This document shows, one piece after another, positions 16,241-24,664 of a DNA stretch of 26,634 bases (position 1 is its first letter; each line of letters begins with the position of its first letter). The stretch covers positions 1 through 26,634 of the forward strand of contig JAISLJ010000211.1 in the NCBI GenBank assembly GCA_031290955.1. The letters run 5' to 3'. The notes beneath the pieces are model-generated. The model made no database searches. It had not been told where the DNA came from and saw only the letters and a program-made list of their open reading frames with translations. Position numbers and translations under genes: made by a program. The stretch is from Zoogloeaceae bacterium (GTDB taxonomy: Bacteria > Pseudomonadota > Gammaproteobacteria > Burkholderiales > Rhodocyclaceae).

Positions 16241-16600
16241 TCAGAGTTCGATCAAGCCTTCGATCTCCTGCAATTTGTGCCGGGCAAGCGCAAGATTGGC
16301 CTTGCTCTTGTCCAGCACGAAGTACAGGAAGATCCCTTTCGATTTCGCAATCGGGCGGATGATGTGATATTGCTTACCCAGCGTAATCAGGATATCTTCG
16401 ATGACATCGTTGAGCTTGAGGGATTTCATCGTCGCCAGCTTCGCGCGCACCACTTCCGTGTTGCCAGCGGCGGCAAGCTCGATATCCACACCAGAACCCG
16501 CGGAACCAAGCAACAGGCCACTGTTGGCGTCCACCACCGCAGCGACCAGGGAGCCGTTGACGGTCAGTGCCTCGTGCAAGGATTGTTGAATACTGCTCAT
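16241..16600 (-). CDS. Roadblock/LC7 domain protein (second copy in the operon)
   Basis: This 119-aa protein is a single Roadblock/LC7 domain, the fold of MglB. Typical features are an N-terminal helix, then VAAVVDANSGLLLGS, an acidic turn, a central helix with EVVRAKLATMKSL, and the strands VIEDILITLGKQYHIIRPI and GIFLYFVLDKSKANLALAR. MglB-type dimers bind Ras-like GTPases and can act as their activating partner. A strong ribosome binding site (AGGAGA) precedes the ATG at 16600, and a terminator follows. It shares the operon with another Roadblock protein and a small GTPase. Specific role is unknown. Confidence 0.85.
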   Translation of the reverse strand: MSSIQQSLHEALTVNGSLVAAVVDANSGLLLGSAGSGVDIELAAAGNTEVVRAKLATMKSLKLNDVIEDILITLGKQYHIIRPIAKSKGIFLYFVLDKSKANLALARHKLQEIEGLIEL

Positions 16601-16665
16601 GTTTGCTTCTCCTTTTCAAGTGAAAAACCTCTGTCGCCAATGGCAACAGAACGAATGATAAGGTA

Positions 16666-17103
16666 TTACACCTCGCTCATTTTTGCAACAACTTGTTTTG
16701 CGTAGTAGGTCACCTTGCCCAGCACGGCGTCCTTCGATGTTGCGACACTCAGGATCATGGCGCAGCGCGGATTGTGGATGTCCATGATGAAGATATAGCC
16801 AGACTCGCTTTCGATGGTGATGCTCTGGTGGAAATTCCCGGTGCCAATCTCCTTTACTGCCATGTCCCCGATCGCGGAAATGGAACTCGACAGGGCAGAA
16901 AGCTTCGTCCCTTCGGCTTCGGACATGGCGACCGCCGCGACATCAAAGCCATCCTTGGTGGCGATGACGGCGCTCCTGATCCCCATATCGTGCAGCTTCT
17001 CGACGAACAACTTGAGGATGTACTTGGCCTTGGCGCGCAGCTCGTCACTGACCAGCGATGGCGATTGCTCGAAAGGATCGTTCGATGTTTGCGTGGAATT
17101 CAC
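16666..17103 (-). CDS. Roadblock/LC7 domain protein (first copy in the operon)
   Basis: This 145-aa protein has a short, polar N-terminal extension of about 20 residues, then a Roadblock/LC7 domain: LHDMGIRSAVIATKDGFDVA, LSALSSSISAIGDMAVKE, ITIESESGYIFIMDIH and ILSVATSKDAVLGKV. The start is a GTG at 17103 that overlaps the GTPase stop as GTGA, with GGAGG well placed upstream. A longer in-frame extension exists but runs through the GTPase gene and is rejected. It is clearly diverged from the other Roadblock protein in the operon, so the two may form a heterodimer or act on different partners. Confidence 0.85.
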   Translation of the reverse strand: MNSTQTSNDPFEQSPSLVSDELRAKAKYILKLFVEKLHDMGIRSAVIATKDGFDVAAVAMSEAEGTKLSALSSSISAIGDMAVKEIGTGNFHQSITIESESGYIFIMDIHNPRCAMILSVATSKDAVLGKVTYYAKQVVAKMSEV

Positions 17104-17630
17104 AGTTTTGCCTCCATTTGAACCAGCAGCAAATCCAATACCCATAAAACCTGCTCCCGCTTGCGCACATCCGCCGCGATCACGGGGAAGACCATGTGAT
17201 GTTTTTGCATCATTTCGGTGAAATCCTTGAGCGCAGGCTGACGGGATTCGTCCATCTTGCTGATGACGACCACGCAGGACGTGCCCTGGATCAACTCCTT
17301 GAAATATTTGAGATAGGTTGCCAGATTCGCAAGCGGGTCCGGCTGCGTGTGGTCGATCAGGATGACGAGTCCCAGTGCGCCCTGCGCGAGCACCTTCCAC
17401 ATGAAGGAAAAACGCTCTTGCCCCGGTGTGCCATAGAGCCGGAGACGTTCTGCCCGGCCAAGGGAAATCTCTCCGTAGTCAAGCGCCACGGTCGTCATGT
17501 CCTTGCCGATTGCATCGGGATCGCTGCTCTGCACGTCTGTGCAGACCACGGGGATTTCGCTCACGGCCTGGATTGCCGTTGTCTTGCCCGCGCCAACCGT
17601 GCCAGTAAACAATATTTTGTGTTCGATCAT
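17100..17630 (-). CDS. Small Ras-like GTPase (MglA / conservon D-type)
   Basis: This 176-aa GTPase of the COG2229 type has a Walker A/G1 motif at residues 10-17 (GTVGAGKT), a switch II region LYGTPGQERF (65-74) and an SKMD G4 motif (124-127). The usual Asp of the DxxG motif is replaced (GTPG), as in other MglA-like prokaryotic GTPases. There is no membrane anchor. It sits between an unrecognised protein (6-base gap upstream) and a Roadblock protein (4-base overlap), so it is probably their molecular switch. Possible roles are polarity, surface motility or signalling; the sequence does not decide. Confidence 0.88.
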   Translation of the reverse strand: MIEHKILFTGTVGAGKTTAIQAVSEIPVVCTDVQSSDPDAIGKDMTTVALDYGEISLGRAERLRLYGTPGQERFSFMWKVLAQGALGLVILIDHTQPDPLANLATYLKYFKELIQGTSCVVVISKMDESRQPALKDFTEMMQKHHMVFPVIAADVRKREQVLWVLDLLLVQMEAKL

Positions 17631-17636
17631 GGGAAA

Positions 17637-18443
17637 TCAGGCCGAAGAAAGCCCCAGACCAACGCGAATCCGCCGCAGCAAGCCGCGCAGCCCGCCCACT
17701 GCGGATGCTTGCCCTGTCGAGGGTTCCCGTGTTTCTGGAGAGGATGGATGTGGTGGGCGCGCGGCGTGTTTCGAGGCGTTCTCCTCGGCTTCTGACGCGA
17801 GAAACTGGATGTATCCGGCGTGTTTCAGGTCGCGCAGGAATTGCAGGCAGATTTCCCGGGGCTGTTCGGAACGTTCGGAAAGTTCGGAGAGCGTCATGCT
17901 CCGTGCGCCCAGCATGGCCGCCATACGCCAGGAACTGCGGTTTCCGGCGAGCAGGTCGGGCGACGGCCAACGCACCAGTTCCAGGCGAACGTTGTCCGGC
18001 ACACTTTCTTCTGTTGAAGAAGATTGCGGGGGAAGTTGCGCATGGGCCGACTCCGGCTGCGAAGCGCGTTTTTCGCGCAAAAAAGCCTCGACCTGCTTCA
18101 ATTGCCCTGCCAACTGGAAGGCATGCAGCGGTGACTTGCAACGCAAGATCTGGTGGGAGGAATTGGTGAGCGTCGGGGCTGTGCTGATCCACAACACGAC
18201 CTGCTCCGTCTCGATCTGGGAGCGCAGCAGCGAGATGACTTCCGTTGGGTGGATTTCTGTCCCGAATACAACAAGATCGACTTCCAGCGAACGCTGGAAA
18301 TTCCAATCCACATTTCCCTGGGTACCATAGAGGGACATCACCGATTTCAGCAGCACAAGATCCTTGTGCGCACAACCGACGGCTGTATAACTCACGGAAA
18401 TCACCTGATCTTCCAAGGCGGTATCTGCGTTGTCCTGTATCAT
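17637..18443 (-). CDS. Unrecognised 268-aa protein heading the GTPase/Roadblock operon
   Basis: The N-terminal part (about 1-115) alternates hydrophobic strands and helices: VDLVVFGTEIHPTEVISLL and EQVVLWISTAPTLT resemble a P-loop-free Rossmann or receiver-like fold. A low-complexity linker (about 120-150) follows. A region at about 165-215 (MTLSELSERSEQPREICLQF then LRDLKHAGYIQFL) looks like a winged helix, as in effector proteins tied to Roadblock GTPases. The tail is basic and proline-rich. No signal peptide or transmembrane helix is visible. The ATG at 18443 follows GAGG. It may be the effector or scaffold of the switch, but no family is confidently recognised. Confidence 0.75.
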   Translation of the reverse strand: MIQDNADTALEDQVISVSYTAVGCAHKDLVLLKSVMSLYGTQGNVDWNFQRSLEVDLVVFGTEIHPTEVISLLRSQIETEQVVLWISTAPTLTNSSHQILRCKSPLHAFQLAGQLKQVEAFLREKRASQPESAHAQLPPQSSSTEESVPDNVRLELVRWPSPDLLAGNRSSWRMAAMLGARSMTLSELSERSEQPREICLQFLRDLKHAGYIQFLASEAEENASKHAARPPHPSSPETREPSTGQASAVGGLRGLLRRIRVGLGLSSA

Positions 18444-18501
18444 GATCGCCTCATTGCCTATGAATCAAGCATCCCCGACGGCCTGTTTTGAATGAGTCGG
18501 C

Positions 18502-18530
18502 ATGATACCCTGCTTGATGACACAAAGCAA
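18502..18530 (-). promoter_or_regulatory. Candidate sigma-70 promoter of the GTPase/Roadblock operon
   Basis: On the minus strand TTGCTT, a 17-base spacer, then TATCAT, about 59 bases before the ATG at 18443. It matches the consensus at four and five of six positions. Confidence 0.5.
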
Positions 18531-18652
18531 CACGCCCTCACAGGAAAGGCAAGCATTTTCCGATGTGCTTTCCGTTCATACCACGCTTTCCTGCGTTGTC
18601 GAAACATTCTTTCACCTTTCACCGGGCGCAATTTTTGCGTGGGAATGATATC

Positions 18653-19075
18653 CTAAACGGGAGTATTTTTCGCGTATCGCAGCCAGATCCGCAAATGCCG
18701 TAGTTTTTCTTCCGGGGCGCTGTCGGGGAATAACACCAGAGTTTGACGTCCGGGAACATCTTCTTCTTGCCAGGAAAAGATACAAAGCCAAGACAGAATC
18801 ATTGCGCCGGGGCAGAGGGTGACGGCAGTCGTTTGCCGGGCGTCGCCGACTTCCAGTCTGCCGTCCGCATGCAAGACCAGACGCGACGGCATCGCCCGCC
18901 ACTGGCGAAATGCCATGGCAAATCCAAGCGCAATGCCCCCGGTCAGCAACAGGCGCGCAAAGAAAGGCCACGGTGTTGCAAGAACACCCAATGTCGCCAG
19001 AAAATGCGTCGCGGCAAGAAGGGTGAGAAAAACACGAGAATGGCCCAAGTCAATGAAGAGCGGAAAACGCAACAT
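18653..19075 (-). CDS. YgfX/CptA-like small membrane protein
   Basis: This 140-aa protein has two adjacent hydrophobic segments (about residues 15-35 and 38-55), then a cytoplasmic domain with RLVLHADGRLEVGDARQTTAV and LVLFPDSAPEEKLRHLRIWL. This matches the YgfX/CptA family, inner-membrane proteins linked to cell-shape effects or to flavin insertion partner SdhE in other bacteria. The ATG at 19075 has GGAGAAAGG upstream. It follows fabF by 24 bases on the same strand and is probably the last gene of the fab operon. No partner antitoxin-like gene is visible. Confidence 0.65.
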   Translation of the reverse strand: MLRFPLFIDLGHSRVFLTLLAATHFLATLGVLATPWPFFARLLLTGGIALGFAMAFRQWRAMPSRLVLHADGRLEVGDARQTTAVTLCPGAMILSWLCIFSWQEEDVPGRQTLVLFPDSAPEEKLRHLRIWLRYAKNTPV

Positions 19076-19099
19076 CTGCGGGGCCTTTCTCCGACAATA

Positions 19100-20356
19100 T
19101 TATGTGAGTCGCTTGAACACCAAAGTCCCGTTTGTGCCGCCAAAGCCGAAATTGTTGTTGAGCGCGATGTCGATCTTCATCTCCCGCGCCGTATTGGCGC
19201 AATAATCGAGATCGCATTCCGGATCCTGGTTGAAGATGTTGATGGTCGGCGGGGAAAGCTGATGATGGATTGCCAGCACGGTAAACAACGATTCGATGCC
19301 GCCCGCGCCGCCCAGAAGATGGCCGGTCATGGATTTCGTGGAATTCACCACGAGCTTGTAGGCCGCCTCGCCAAAGGCGAGCTTGATGGCATCGGTTTCA
19401 TTCTTGTCGCCCAACGGTGTCGATGTGCCGTGGGCATTGACGTATTGCACCTCGTCAGGATTGACGCCCGCGTTCTTCAGGGCGACCAGCATGCAGCGCC
19501 GGGGACCGTCCGCATCAGGCGCGGTGATGTGATGTGCGTCGCCACTCATGCCGTAGCCAATGAGTTCCGCGTAGATGCGTGCCCCTCGCGCCTTCGCGTG
19601 TTCGTATTCCTCCAAAACGATGACGCCCGCGCCCTCGCCCATGACAAAACCATCCCGCTCCCGATCCCACGGGCGGCTGGCCGTGGCGGGATCATCATTG
19701 CGGGTGGACAAGGCGCGCGCCGCGCAGAAGCCACCCACACAAGTCGGGGTAATCCCGGCCTCGGCGCCGCCGGCAACCATCACATCCGCGTCGCCATATT
19801 CAATGATGCGTCCCGCCTCGCCGATGGAATGCGTACCGGTGGTGCAGGCGCTTACCATCGCAAGGTTTGGCCCCTTGAAACCATAGCGGATGGAGAGGTT
19901 GCCGGAAATCATGTTGATGATGAGCGAGGGGACGAAAAAGGGCGTCACCCGGCGAGCGGTCATGATCGGGCTATCGTTGATGATGGAAGGGTTGGCCCGG
20001 ATGCCGTCCTCAATGGATCCCAGCCCGCCGATCCCCGAACCGATGCAAATGCCGATCCGCTCCGCGTCGGCCTGCTCTTCTTCCAGCCCGGCATCGCGCA
20101 CGGCCTGGATGCCCGCAGCCATGCCAAAGTGGATGAAACGATCCATGCGGCGCGCTTCCTTGGGAGAAAGGTAGCTGCCGAGATCGAAGTTCTTCACTTC
20201 TCCGGCAATGCGACTATGGAAGGTGGAACACTCGAACCGGGTCAACATGCCGATCCCGGAACGTCCCGCCAGGATGTTCCCCCATGCTTCCTCAACCGTA
20301 TTGCCCACGGGACTCACGATCCCAAGCCCGGTGATGACGACTCTGCGACGCGCCAA
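19100..20356 (-). CDS. fabF: 3-oxoacyl-ACP synthase II FabF
   Basis: FabF condenses malonyl-ACP with acyl-ACP in elongation, including the temperature-sensitive C16:1 to C18:1 step. The catalytic Cys (about 171, VSACTTGTHSIGEAG) and the two histidines (NAHGTSTPLGDKNE and KSMTGHLLGGAGG) are all present, and the end GFGGTNGTLVFKRLT is typical. The start chosen is the TTG at 20356 (MARRRVVITGLGIV, 418 aa), because GGAG lies 8 bases upstream and homologues begin here; a TTG at 20368 would extend it by four residues. It follows acpP by about 70 bases. Confidence 0.95.
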   Translation of the reverse strand: MARRRVVITGLGIVSPVGNTVEEAWGNILAGRSGIGMLTRFECSTFHSRIAGEVKNFDLGSYLSPKEARRMDRFIHFGMAAGIQAVRDAGLEEEQADAERIGICIGSGIGGLGSIEDGIRANPSIINDSPIMTARRVTPFFVPSLIINMISGNLSIRYGFKGPNLAMVSACTTGTHSIGEAGRIIEYGDADVMVAGGAEAGITPTCVGGFCAARALSTRNDDPATASRPWDRERDGFVMGEGAGVIVLEEYEHAKARGARIYAELIGYGMSGDAHHITAPDADGPRRCMLVALKNAGVNPDEVQYVNAHGTSTPLGDKNETDAIKLAFGEAAYKLVVNSTKSMTGHLLGGAGGIESLFTVLAIHHQLSPPTINIFNQDPECDLDYCANTAREMKIDIALNNNFGFGGTNGTLVFKRLT

Positions 20357-20426
20357 GATGCACTCCAATCAACTCAGACAAGAAGGCCGACAACACCGCG
20401 AAAGCGGGCGTCGGCCGCTGGAAAAA

Positions 20427-20708
20427 TCATTTCTGATCGTCTTCCGGCACTCTGTGGGCGATGATGTAGTCGATCGCCTGCTGTACGCCCGTGATCTTTT
20501 CCGCTTCCTCATCCGGAATCTCGGACCCGAATTCTTCCTCAAGGGCCATCACCAGTTCCACTGCATCGAGCGAATCCGCGCCCAGATCTTCCTGGAACGA
20601 AGAGTCGTTCTTGATATCGTTCTCCGGCACGCCCAACTGCTCGGCGACGATCTTCCTGACACGCTCCTCGACTTGCTGTTTCAACTCGTCTGCGGAAATG
20701 TTGCTCAT
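20427..20708 (-). CDS. acpP: Acyl carrier protein AcpP
   Basis: Acyl carrier protein carries growing acyl chains on a phosphopantetheine attached to Ser46 in GADSLDAVEL. At 93 aa it is longer than the usual 77-80, mostly from an N-terminal extension (MSNISADELKQQVEERV) and an acidic C-terminal tail. It is strongly acidic as expected. The ATG has AAGGAG 8 bases upstream. It is placed between fabG and fabF in the usual order. Confidence 0.96.
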   Translation of the reverse strand: MSNISADELKQQVEERVRKIVAEQLGVPENDIKNDSSFQEDLGADSLDAVELVMALEEEFGSEIPDEEAEKITGVQQAIDYIIAHRVPEDDQK

Positions 20709-20783
20709 CGAAAACTCCTTCCCTCTTGGGGGTGTGAAAAAACTGCGCTAGTTTACCAAAACCCGGCAAACTTAGAAATCATC

Positions 20784-20801
20784 ATCCGCCTTTTGGCGGA
20801 T
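20784..20801. other. Hairpin between fabG and acpP
   Basis: ATCCGCC-TTTT-GGCGGAT is a 7-bp perfect stem in the 111-bp fabG-acpP gap. It is not followed by a T-tract on the minus strand. It may partly attenuate or protect mRNA, allowing acpP to be expressed more than its neighbours. Confidence 0.4.
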
Positions 20802-20819
20802 TGCAAAGGCTTTTTGCCG

Positions 20820-21560
20820 TCAATCCATGAACATGCCGCCATTCACATGCAATGTCGCGCCCGTGATATAGGCCGCGCCAGGCGAGGCGAGGAAGGCGAC
20901 TGCGGCGGCAACGTCTTCCGGCGCGCCCATGCGGCCCAGCGGAATATTGCGCAACAAGGCGGACTTCAGCTCTTCGGAAAGCCCGCTGGTCATGTCCGTG
21001 GCGATGAAGCCCGGCGCGACGCAATTGACCGTCACGTTCCGGCTGCCCAGTTCCCGCGCCAGCGCCTTCGTCAGTCCGGCGACGCCAGCCTTGGCGGCGC
21101 AATAGTTGGCCTGCCCGGCATTGCCCGCATGGCCGACGATGGAAGTGACGTTGATGATACGCCCTTTCCGCGCTTTCATCATGCCGCGCATCACGGCGCG
21201 GGAAAGGCGGAAGACGGCCTTCAGGTTGGTCTCGATCACCGCGTCCCACTCCTCGTCCTTCATGCGCAAGGTGAGGTTGTCGCGGGTGATGCCCGCGTTA
21301 TTCACCAGGACACTGACCGCGCCGAACTCCTGTTCAATCTTGGCGAGCACGGCCTCGACGCCTGCGGAGTCGCGCACGTCCAATGCCGTGCCGCGTCCTT
21401 TCGCGCCTGCGGCGCGCAGCGCGGCGGAAATCTCTTCCGCGCCCTTCTCGCTGGTCGCTGTGCCCACCACGGTTCCGCCCTGGCGGGCGAGTTCCAACGC
21501 CACAGCCCGACCAATTCCGCGTGAAGCGCCGGTCACGAGCACGATTTCATTTTGTAACAT
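20820..21560 (-). CDS. fabG: 3-oxoacyl-ACP reductase FabG
   Basis: FabG reduces 3-oxoacyl-ACP with NADPH. This 246-aa SDR enzyme has the cofactor motif TGASRGIG (10-17), NNAG (87-90) and the catalytic S140, Y153 and K157 (YCAAK). The C-terminal YITGATLHVNGGMFMD is diagnostic. The ATG at 21560 follows GGAAGG and is 15 bases after the fabD stop. Confidence 0.96.
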   Translation of the reverse strand: MLQNEIVLVTGASRGIGRAVALELARQGGTVVGTATSEKGAEEISAALRAAGAKGRGTALDVRDSAGVEAVLAKIEQEFGAVSVLVNNAGITRDNLTLRMKDEEWDAVIETNLKAVFRLSRAVMRGMMKARKGRIINVTSIVGHAGNAGQANYCAAKAGVAGLTKALARELGSRNVTVNCVAPGFIATDMTSGLSEELKSALLRNIPLGRMGAPEDVAAAVAFLASPGAAYITGATLHVNGGMFMD

Positions 21561-21575
21561 GTGTCTTTTCCTTCC

Positions 21576-22502
21576 TCATTCCAGGCCAAGGTTCTCGTCG
21601 ATTGCCGCCCTGTCGGCGAGCGCGATGCCGTGCACACCATCGGCGCAACGTTTCGCAAGCCCGGCGAGCACCTTGCCGGGGCCGCATTCGACGATCCGGG
21701 AGACGCCCATTTCCGCCATCCGGCGGATGGTCTCCACCCAGCGCACCGGATGATGCGCCTGCCGGACGAGGGCAGCGCGAATCCGGGCAGGGTCGCTCTC
21801 CAGCGCCACGTCCACGTTGTTCAGCACAGGAATCTTCGGCGGCTTGAGGTCGATTTCGGCGAGCCGCGCCGCGAGAACCTCCGCCGCCGGACGCATGAGC
21901 GACGCGTGGAAGGGCGCAGAAACCGGCAAGGGCAGTGCCCGCTTGGCGCCTCTCGCCTTGCAGGCGGCCATCGCCCGTTCCACGGCGGTCTTGTGTCCAG
22001 CGATCACGGTCTGACCGACGGCATTGAAATTCACGGCTTCCACGATTTCGTTCCCGGCCGCTTCGGCGCAGGCAGCGATAATGTCCGCGTCGGCAAGACC
22101 CATGATTGCCGCCATGGCCCCCGTTCCCAGCGGCACGGCTTCCTGCATGGCTTGCGCGCGCAGGCGCACGAGCGGCACGGCCAGTTCGAAATCGAGCGCG
22201 CCCGCGGCCACCAGCGCCGCGTATTCGCCCAGGCTGTGCCCGGCCAGTACGGCGGGCGTCCCGCCCCCTTTTTCTTGCCACAAACGCCACACGGCAACGC
22301 CCGCCGTGAGCATCACAGGCTGGGTATTGACTGTTTCCGCCAGTCGTTCGGCGGGGCCTTCGGCCACCAGCGCCCAGAGATCCTCGCCCAGCGCGGCGGA
22401 GGCCGCAGCGAAGGTCGCGCGCACCACCGGCGCGTCGCCATAGGCAGCCATCATTCCGACGGATTGGGATCCCTGTCCGGGAAAGACAAACGCGAACACC
22501 AT
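21576..22502 (-). CDS. fabD: Malonyl-CoA-ACP transacylase FabD
   Basis: FabD moves malonyl groups from CoA to ACP. The 308-aa protein begins MVFAFVFPGQGSQSVGM, has the nucleophile Ser90 in AGHSLGEYAA and the catalytic His in APFHASLM. The Gln of the FPGQGSQ loop is part of the oxyanion hole. The start at 22502 is set by AAGGA 6 bases upstream; an earlier TTG at 22520 overlaps the fabH stop and is less likely. It is co-directional with fabH and fabG. Confidence 0.96.
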   Translation of the reverse strand: MVFAFVFPGQGSQSVGMMAAYGDAPVVRATFAAASAALGEDLWALVAEGPAERLAETVNTQPVMLTAGVAVWRLWQEKGGGTPAVLAGHSLGEYAALVAAGALDFELAVPLVRLRAQAMQEAVPLGTGAMAAIMGLADADIIAACAEAAGNEIVEAVNFNAVGQTVIAGHKTAVERAMAACKARGAKRALPLPVSAPFHASLMRPAAEVLAARLAEIDLKPPKIPVLNNVDVALESDPARIRAALVRQAHHPVRWVETIRRMAEMGVSRIVECGPGKVLAGLAKRCADGVHGIALADRAAIDENLGLE

Positions 22503-22516
22503 TTTTTCCTTGTTCC

Positions 22517-23500
22517 TCAAAATGTCAGGAGCACCGCGCCCCAGGTGAATCCGCCGCCCACACCTTCGAGCAACACATTCTGCCCGCGCCGGATGCGGCC
22601 ATCCCCGACGGCTTCCGCAAGCGCGAGCGGGACGGAGGCGGCAGAGGTGTTGCCGTGCCGGTCGACGGTGGCGACCACTTTCTCATGGGATAGGCCCATC
22701 TTCCGGCTGCTTGCCTCAATGATGCGGATATTGGCCTGGTGTGGCACCAGCCAGTCGAGATCGTGTGTTTCCAGGCCCGCCGCCGCGCAGCATTCCCGCG
22801 CCGCCTCGGTAAGCACGCGCACGGCATTCTTGAAGACGGCCTGCCCTTCCATGCGCAGAAAAGGGTCGCCCGTCACGGCGCCGTTTTCCACCCGGCCCGG
22901 AACGGAAAGAATCCCGGCGAGAGCGCCATCGGCATGCAGGGCGCTTGCCCGGATGCCGGGTTCCCCGGCGGCTTCCAGCACCACCGCGCCCGCGCCGTCG
23001 CCGAACAGGACGCAGGTGGCGCGATCCTGCCAGTCGAGGATGCGGGAGAAAGTCTCCGCGCCCACGACGAGCGCCTTCCTGTGCGCGCCGGCGCGAATGA
23101 ACTTGTCGGCCACGGCGAGCGCGTAGACGAAGCCGCTGCACACTGCCTGCACGTCGAAAGCCGTCGCGCCCCGGTTGCCCAATTCCCCCTGCAAGAGGCA
23201 GGCGGTGCTGGGAAAGATGAAATCGGGCGTCGAGGTTGCCACGATGATGAGATCGAGTTCCTCCGCCGCGCAATTGGCCATCGCAAGCGCCTGTGTGGCG
23301 GCGAGCGCGGCCATCCGGCAGGAGGTTTCTCCCGGCGCGGCCAGGTGCCGGGCGCGAATGCCCGTGCGGGTGAAGATCCATTCGTCGCTGGTGTTGATGC
23401 CGCGCCGGACGAGATCATCGTTCGTGACTGGCGCGCCGGGCAGGTAGCCGCCCACGCCAGTCACGCGGGCATAGGCTGCCGGAGGATGCGTCGTCGTCAT
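22517..23500 (-). CDS. fabH: 3-oxoacyl-ACP synthase III FabH
   Basis: FabH starts fatty-acid synthesis by condensing acetyl-CoA with malonyl-ACP. The 327-aa protein has the Cys-His-Asn triad: C121 (DVQAVCSGF), H254 (VPHQANIRI) and N284 (HGNTSAAS). DEWIFTRTGIRARH near the N-terminus is typical of the family. The ATG at 23500 overlaps the plsX stop as ATGA, implying translational coupling. Confidence 0.96.
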   Translation of the reverse strand: MTTTHPPAAYARVTGVGGYLPGAPVTNDDLVRRGINTSDEWIFTRTGIRARHLAAPGETSCRMAALAATQALAMANCAAEELDLIIVATSTPDFIFPSTACLLQGELGNRGATAFDVQAVCSGFVYALAVADKFIRAGAHRKALVVGAETFSRILDWQDRATCVLFGDGAGAVVLEAAGEPGIRASALHADGALAGILSVPGRVENGAVTGDPFLRMEGQAVFKNAVRVLTEAARECCAAAGLETHDLDWLVPHQANIRIIEASSRKMGLSHEKVVATVDRHGNTSAASVPLALAEAVGDGRIRRGQNVLLEGVGGGFTWGAVLLTF

Positions 23501-24573
23501 GAAGCACTGCTCTCCCTCTCGGCAGCGCCGTTTTCCGCAGGCTCTTCTTCCGGTTTCGGGGCTGCCTGCCAGGCGCGTGGGTCCTGAAGGCGGTCGGAGA
23601 TGCGTTCCACCAGACCATTGCTGGCTGCTTCGTAGGCGCGGGCAATGGCATGCGCAAAGGCATAGGCATCTGCCGAGCCGTGGCTTTTCACGCTGATGCC
23701 CTTCAGTCCCAGCAGGCAGGCGCCGTTGTAGGCGCGATGGTCGATGCGTGCCTTGAAGCCGCGCAGCACCGGCAGGATGAAGAGGGCGGAAATCTTCGTG
23801 AAGAGGTTGCGCCCGAAGGCGTCCTTCAGGTTGCGGGTCAGCATCTGCGCCAGTCCCTCGGAGGTCTTGAGCGCCACGTTGCCCACGAAGCCGTCACAGA
23901 CGATCACATCCGCATCGCCCATGTAGATGCCGTCCCCCTCGATGTTGCCGATGAAGTTGAGGCTGGAGGCGCGCAGGAGCGGCGCGGCTTCCTTCACCAC
24001 CCGGTTGCCCTTGATGTCTTCCGCGCCGATGTTGAGCAGGGCGACGCCGGGCGCTTCCTTGTGGTCGAGCGCCGACGCGAGCATTGCCCCCATGAGGCCG
24101 AACTGGAACAGGTGTTCCGCCTCGCAATCCACGTTCGCGCCCAGGTCAAGCATGTAGACGTGCCCCTTGATGGTCGGCAGTACGCTGCAAATCGCCGGAC
24201 GGTCAATGCCCGGCAACATCTTGAGGACGAAGCGGGAAATCGCCATCAGCGCCCCGGTATTGCCTGCGGAGACGCAGGCGTGCGCCTTGCCGGAGTGCAC
24301 CAGGTTGATTGCCACCCGCATCGAGGAATCCTTTTTTTTCCGGAGCGCCAGGGCGGGCGATTCGTCCATGCCCACCACCTCGCTTGCGTGATGAAGGGAA
24401 AAACGCCCGGCAAGCGGGGAGGAGGGAGGCAGCAGGGGGCGCAGCAGGGCTTCCTGTCCCACGAGGATGGCCTTTGCCTCGGGATGGGCGGCAAGGAAAT
24501 CCAGCGCCGCCGGCACGGTGACGGCAGGGCCGTGGTCGCCGCCCATGCAGTCGATTGCGATGGTATGTGACAT
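23497..24573 (-). CDS. plsX: Phosphate acyltransferase PlsX
   Basis: PlsX converts acyl-ACP to acyl-phosphate, the acyl donor for PlsY in phospholipid synthesis. The 358-aa protein begins MSHTIAIDCMGGDHGPAVTV, with the characteristic DxMGGD motif, and has VSAGNTGALM, ICSVLPTIKG, LLNIGAEDIKGN and CDGFVGNVALKTSEG. It is peripheral to the membrane in characterised bacteria. No clear ribosome binding site precedes the ATG at 24573. A hairpin followed by a T-rich stretch lies between it and rpmF. Confidence 0.95.
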   Translation of the reverse strand: MSHTIAIDCMGGDHGPAVTVPAALDFLAAHPEAKAILVGQEALLRPLLPPSSPLAGRFSLHHASEVVGMDESPALALRKKKDSSMRVAINLVHSGKAHACVSAGNTGALMAISRFVLKMLPGIDRPAICSVLPTIKGHVYMLDLGANVDCEAEHLFQFGLMGAMLASALDHKEAPGVALLNIGAEDIKGNRVVKEAAPLLRASSLNFIGNIEGDGIYMGDADVIVCDGFVGNVALKTSEGLAQMLTRNLKDAFGRNLFTKISALFILPVLRGFKARIDHRAYNGACLLGLKGISVKSHGSADAYAFAHAIARAYEAASNGLVERISDRLQDPRAWQAAPKPEEEPAENGAAERESSAS

Positions 24574-24603
24574 CAGACGTAGAACGGTCTCGGATGAGGC
24601 GCA

Positions 24604-24648
24604 AAAGAAAAGCAGGCAGCCCGCGAAGAACGGACGGAGTGCTGCCTG
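24604..24648 (-). terminator. Attenuator-like hairpin between rpmF and plsX
   Basis: CAGGCAGC (24613-24620) and GCTGCCTG (24641-24648) form an 8-bp stem; on the minus strand it is followed by TTTTCTTTT. It is not a perfect U-tract, so partial termination is more likely than full. It would reduce transcription from the abundant rpmF mRNA into the lipid genes. Confidence 0.5.
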
Positions 24649-24664
24649 CCGGACGACCTGGGGA

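Noticed and set aside
18743..20464. 573-codon plus-strand frame opposite fabF and the ygfX-like gene
   Set aside because: It is antisense to fabF with its complete catalytic residues and shows no family of its own.
21561..23126. 521-codon plus-strand frame opposite fabD and fabH
   Set aside because: It is antisense to two intact enzymes, and the composition is that of a reverse-strand shadow.
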